DNA of 64,000 nt from Niabella sp. (lineage in GTDB: Bacteria > Bacteroidota > Bacteroidia > Chitinophagales > Chitinophagaceae): assembly GCA_017744715.1 (NCBI GenBank), contig JAGIAT010000008.1:186001-250000 (forward strand). The letters run 5' to 3'. Each line of letters begins with the position of its first letter. Position 1 is the first letter of the stretch. The translations under genes were made by a program, and so were the position numbers. Below are positions 61,516-64,000 of the stretch, in pieces. A model generated the notes under the pieces. The model made no database searches. It was not told where the DNA came from and saw only the letters and a program-made list of their open reading frames with translations.

Positions 61516-64000
61516 ATGATAAAACCAACAAAAATGTTAGTACCAACAACGATGCGGACTTTTTTATTATGCTTTTTTCTTTTTTGCGTGGCGCAGGTGA
61601 GGGCCCAGCAGGATATTTCCCTGGCCGGTAGCTGGAAAGTACGGCTGGATAAGGAAGACCGCGGTGTAAACGAACAGTGGTTCCGTAAGGACGAAGGGCA
61701 GGCCATACCATTACCCGGTACGCTGGATGATGCCGGTATTGGTGAAAAAATAAAGCTGGATACGAGTGTGATGAACAAGGAAGTGATGCTCATGCTCACC
61801 CGTAAACATGCATATGTCGGACCGGCCTGGTACAGCAAACGAATCGTGATCCCCGCCGGATGGACTGATAAAGTGATCCGGTTATACCTGGAGCGGGTGA
61901 TCTGGAATACGCGGGTTTGGGTAGATGGTAAAGAGGCCGGAACCGATGAAAGCCTGAGCACACCGCATGTGTTTGACCTGAGCAACTACCTTACGCCCGG
62001 AACACACCTGTTAACCATCCGGATCGACAACCGAAAGCAACATGATATTTCCGTAAGAGATATGGCGCATGCCTATACCGATGGAACGCAGATCATCTGG
62101 AACGGTGTTATTGGTGCTGTAAAATTAAAGGCTGTTAACCGGCTGTCTGTAGGTGCGGTGCAAACTTACCCGGATGTAGCACAGAAAAGTGTAGGATTAA
62201 AAATAACATTAGAGAATCACAATGCCGGCGCACAGAAAGCCATTCTAAAAGCGACCGTATTCCAGGGCAGCAAACAGGTGGTTACCCGGAATATACCGGT
62301 TACAATAGCACCCGGGTCATCCGGAAATGAGATGGAATTATCCCTGGGCAATAATGCAAAACTGTGGGATGAATTTGATCCGCAGTTGTACCGTGTAGCC
62401 ATTGTGTTACAAACAACCGGCGGAAAATTACTGGATCGTAAAGAAACCCGTTTTGGATTAAGGGTCCTGACAAACGATCAGCAAACCCTGCGTATGAACG
62501 GCCGTCCGGTGTTTTTAAGGGGCACGCTGGAGTGCAACATCTTCCCGTTAACCGGGCACCCGCCCATGACGCATGAGGGCTGGCTGAAAGTGTTCCGGGC
62601 TGCGAAAAGCTATGGATTGAACCACCTGCGTTTTCACTCCTGGTGTCCGCCGCAGGCCGCTTTTGAAGTGGCCGATTCCATGGGCTTTTACCTGCAGGTA
62701 GAACTGCCGTTCTGGAACCTGCATGCCGGTGAGGATGCAGCCACCAACCGGTTCCTGGAAAGCGAAGCTGCACGGATCAGTGAGACCTATGGCAACCACC
62801 CCTCGTTTTGCCTCTGGTCCCTTGGGAATGAATTGCAGGGGGATTTTAACTGGCTGCACGGATTGCTGACCCAAATGAAGCAAAGGGATAAACGTCATTT
62901 ATATACTACTACCACGTTCACATTCGAAAAGGATCATGGCCGCTGGCCGGAGCCGGGAGATGATTTTTTTATTACCCAGTATACCAAAAAAGGATGGGTA
63001 AGAGGCCAGGGGGTGTTTAATGATCATACGCCGGATTTTTCCACCGATTATACCGCAGCCGTTGAAGGCGCCTCCGTACCGCTGATTACCCACGAGATCG
63101 GGCAGTACTCCGTGTATCCCAATCTTAAGGAGATCCATAAATATACCGGTGTATTGGACCCGTTGAATCTTAAAGCCGTGCGCAATGATCTCCGGAAAAA
63201 GAACCTGCTACAGTTGGCTGATTCGTTCACGCTGGCAAGTGGCATTTTTGCAGCTCAGTTATACAAAGAAGAAATGGAGCGGGCGTTAAAAACAAACGGT
63301 ATCAGTGGATACCAACTGCTGGACTTGCACGATTTTCCCGGCCAGGGTACGGCGCTGGTGGGTATCCTGGATGCGTTCTGGGACAGCAAGCAGCTGGTTC
63401 GCCCTGAAGAACACCGGATGTACAGCTCGGAGGTAGTACCTCTTGTCCGTTTTAACAAGGCCGTTTATACCAATGATGAAGCATTTGCGATAACAGCGGC
63501 GGTAGCCAATTTTAGCGCAGGTACTTTAAAAAATACATTGCCGCAACTCACTATTAAAGACCAGTCCGGGAAGGTCGTGTTCAAAAAAGACTGGCCGGCC
63601 GCCGACCTGCCGGTGGGTAATGGCAGCCGGATCGGCGAAGCACAGTTCGCTTTAAATACAATAAAGAAAGCAGAAATACTTACCATAGAGCTGGTGCTGA
63701 AAGGTACAAACTATAAAAACCAATGGCGGATATGGGTATATCCTACAACGGTTGCCGATAAAGCGGATCATATAGTCTTTACCCGCTCCTTTTCCGAAGC
63801 CCAAAAATTACTGGAGGAAGGAAAAACGGTATTGTTGAACCCGGATACGTCCGCGCTGAAGGGTGTTAACGGCCGTTTTGCCCCGGTGTTCTGGAGCCCC
63901 GTGCATTTCCCGGATCAGCCGGGTACCATGGGCATCCTGTGTAACCCGCAGCATCCGGCATTGCAACAATTTCCTACGGCCTTCCACAGCGACTGGCAGT
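61516..64000 (+). CDS. Glycoside hydrolase family 2 enzyme, second copy (cut by window end)
   Basis: An ATG at 61516 opens a frame of 828 codons that runs off the window. It has a signal (LLCFFLFCVAQVRAQ), an N-terminal sugar-binding domain with LYLERVIWNTRVWVDGKEAG, an Ig-like domain, and the TIM barrel: LRFHSWCPPQAAFEVAD, acid/base Glu439 in WSLGNELQGD, nucleophile Glu527 in THEIGQYSVYPN. ATGs at 61534 and 61552 are alternative starts. It is a full-length paralogue of the GH2 at 50443, colinear over its whole visible length, including the C-terminal block (QHPALQQFPTAFHSDWQ). Only the last 90 or so residues should be missing. It is separated from the main operon by the repeat islet and probably has its own promoter. 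Confidence 0.9.
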   Translation, partial: MIKPTKMLVPTTMRTFLLCFFLFCVAQVRAQQDISLAGSWKVRLDKEDRGVNEQWFRKDEGQAIPLPGTLDDAGIGEKIKLDTSVMNKEVMLMLTRKHAYVGPAWYSKRIVIPAGWTDKVIRLYLERVIWNTRVWVDGKEAGTDESLSTPHVFDLSNYLTPGTHLLTIRIDNRKQHDISVRDMAHAYTDGTQIIWNGVIGAVKLKAVNRLSVGAVQTYPDVAQKSVGLKITLENHNAGAQKAILKATVFQGSKQVVTRNIPVTIAPGSSGNEMELSLGNNAKLWDEFDPQLYRVAIVLQTTGGKLLDRKETRFGLRVLTNDQQTLRMNGRPVFLRGTLECNIFPLTGHPPMTHEGWLKVFRAAKSYGLNHLRFHSWCPPQAAFEVADSMGFYLQVELPFWNLHAGEDAATNRFLESEAARISETYGNHPSFCLWSLGNELQGDFNWLHGLLTQMKQRDKRHLYTTTTFTFEKDHGRWPEPGDDFFITQYTKKGWVRGQGVFNDHTPDFSTDYTAAVEGASVPLITHEIGQYSVYPNLKEIHKYTGVLDPLNLKAVRNDLRKKNLLQLADSFTLASGIFAAQLYKEEMERALKTNGISGYQLLDLHDFPGQGTALVGILDAFWDSKQLVRPEEHRMYSSEVVPLVRFNKAVYTNDEAFAITAAVANFSAGTLKNTLPQLTIKDQSGKVVFKKDWPAADLPVGNGSRIGEAQFALNTIKKAEILTIELVLKGTNYKNQWRIWVYPTTVADKADHIVFTRSFSEAQKLLEEGKTVLLNPDTSALKGVNGRFAPVFWSPVHFPDQPGTMGILCNPQHPALQQFPTAFHSDWQ

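Overview
The window looks like a chromosomal piece of a Bacteroidota bacterium, most likely of the Chitinophagaceae (Niabella-like; an inference from gene style, not from a marker-gene search). The reasons are two SusC/SusD pairs, lipoboxes of the LLGSC/AACN type, a sensor kinase with a periplasmic two-component propeller, weak Shine-Dalgarno signals, a TAnnTTTG promoter element before the tRNA, and family names nearly confined to this phylum (DUF3810, DUF1080, 6-bladed propeller and OMP_b-brl proteins). No CRISPR array, rRNA, IS transposase or prophage is visible.

Region 1 (1-21,400) is housekeeping: an HD hydrolase fragment, an M20 amidohydrolase, two GNATs, DUF3810, a 5'(3')-nucleotidase overlapping cinA, a DUF1080 lipoprotein, an MFS exporter, folK with a deoxynucleoside kinase, sppA, an orphan ABC-2 permease, queG, clpB, a thioredoxin-fold protein without a CxxC, dnaA and tRNA-Ser(GCU). 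Several gaps carry dispersed repeats.

Region 2 (21,400-31,200) is signalling and surface: a LuxR-type response regulator, a large RCC1-like surface protein with an odd tail, a propeller histidine kinase, small envelope proteins (one lipoprotein, one DUF1328 protein of 54 residues) and a DUF72 protein.

Region 3 (31,200-36,500) holds an outer-membrane beta-barrel gene behind a 6-bladed propeller gene, then an AraC regulator divergent from the large locus that follows. Two 14-bp direct repeats, 22 bp apart, touch the araC start codon.

Region 4 (37,152-64,000, running off the end) is a polysaccharide utilisation locus: susC-susD-susC-susD-susE-like, GH30, GH2, GH88, PL8, SGNH hydrolase, a second GH88 and a second GH2 (cut by the window end). 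The logic is: binding and import by two SusCD pairs; backbone cleavage by the PL8 lyase, which leaves unsaturated uronic acid ends; removal of these by the GH88 enzymes; trimming by GH30 and GH2; possible deacylation by the SGNH protein. The target should be a uronic-acid-containing glycan. No sulfatase is visible, so a non-sulfated GAG, a bacterial exopolysaccharide of the xanthan kind or an arabinogalactan-like glycan are all open.

The most unusual part is the set of non-coding elements between the enzyme genes of region 4. Two modules, A (about 110 bp) and B (180 bp), each a row of small perfect hairpins, recur as A-B-A-B before and B-A after a two-gene islet (a 243-residue protein with an internal duplication, and a small XRE-type regulator with a 22-bp perfect palindrome between them). 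A further, diverged A copy lies between the SGNH and second GH88 genes. Across the A copies the main 11-15 bp stem changes sequence while keeping its pairing, which is the mark of selection on structure.
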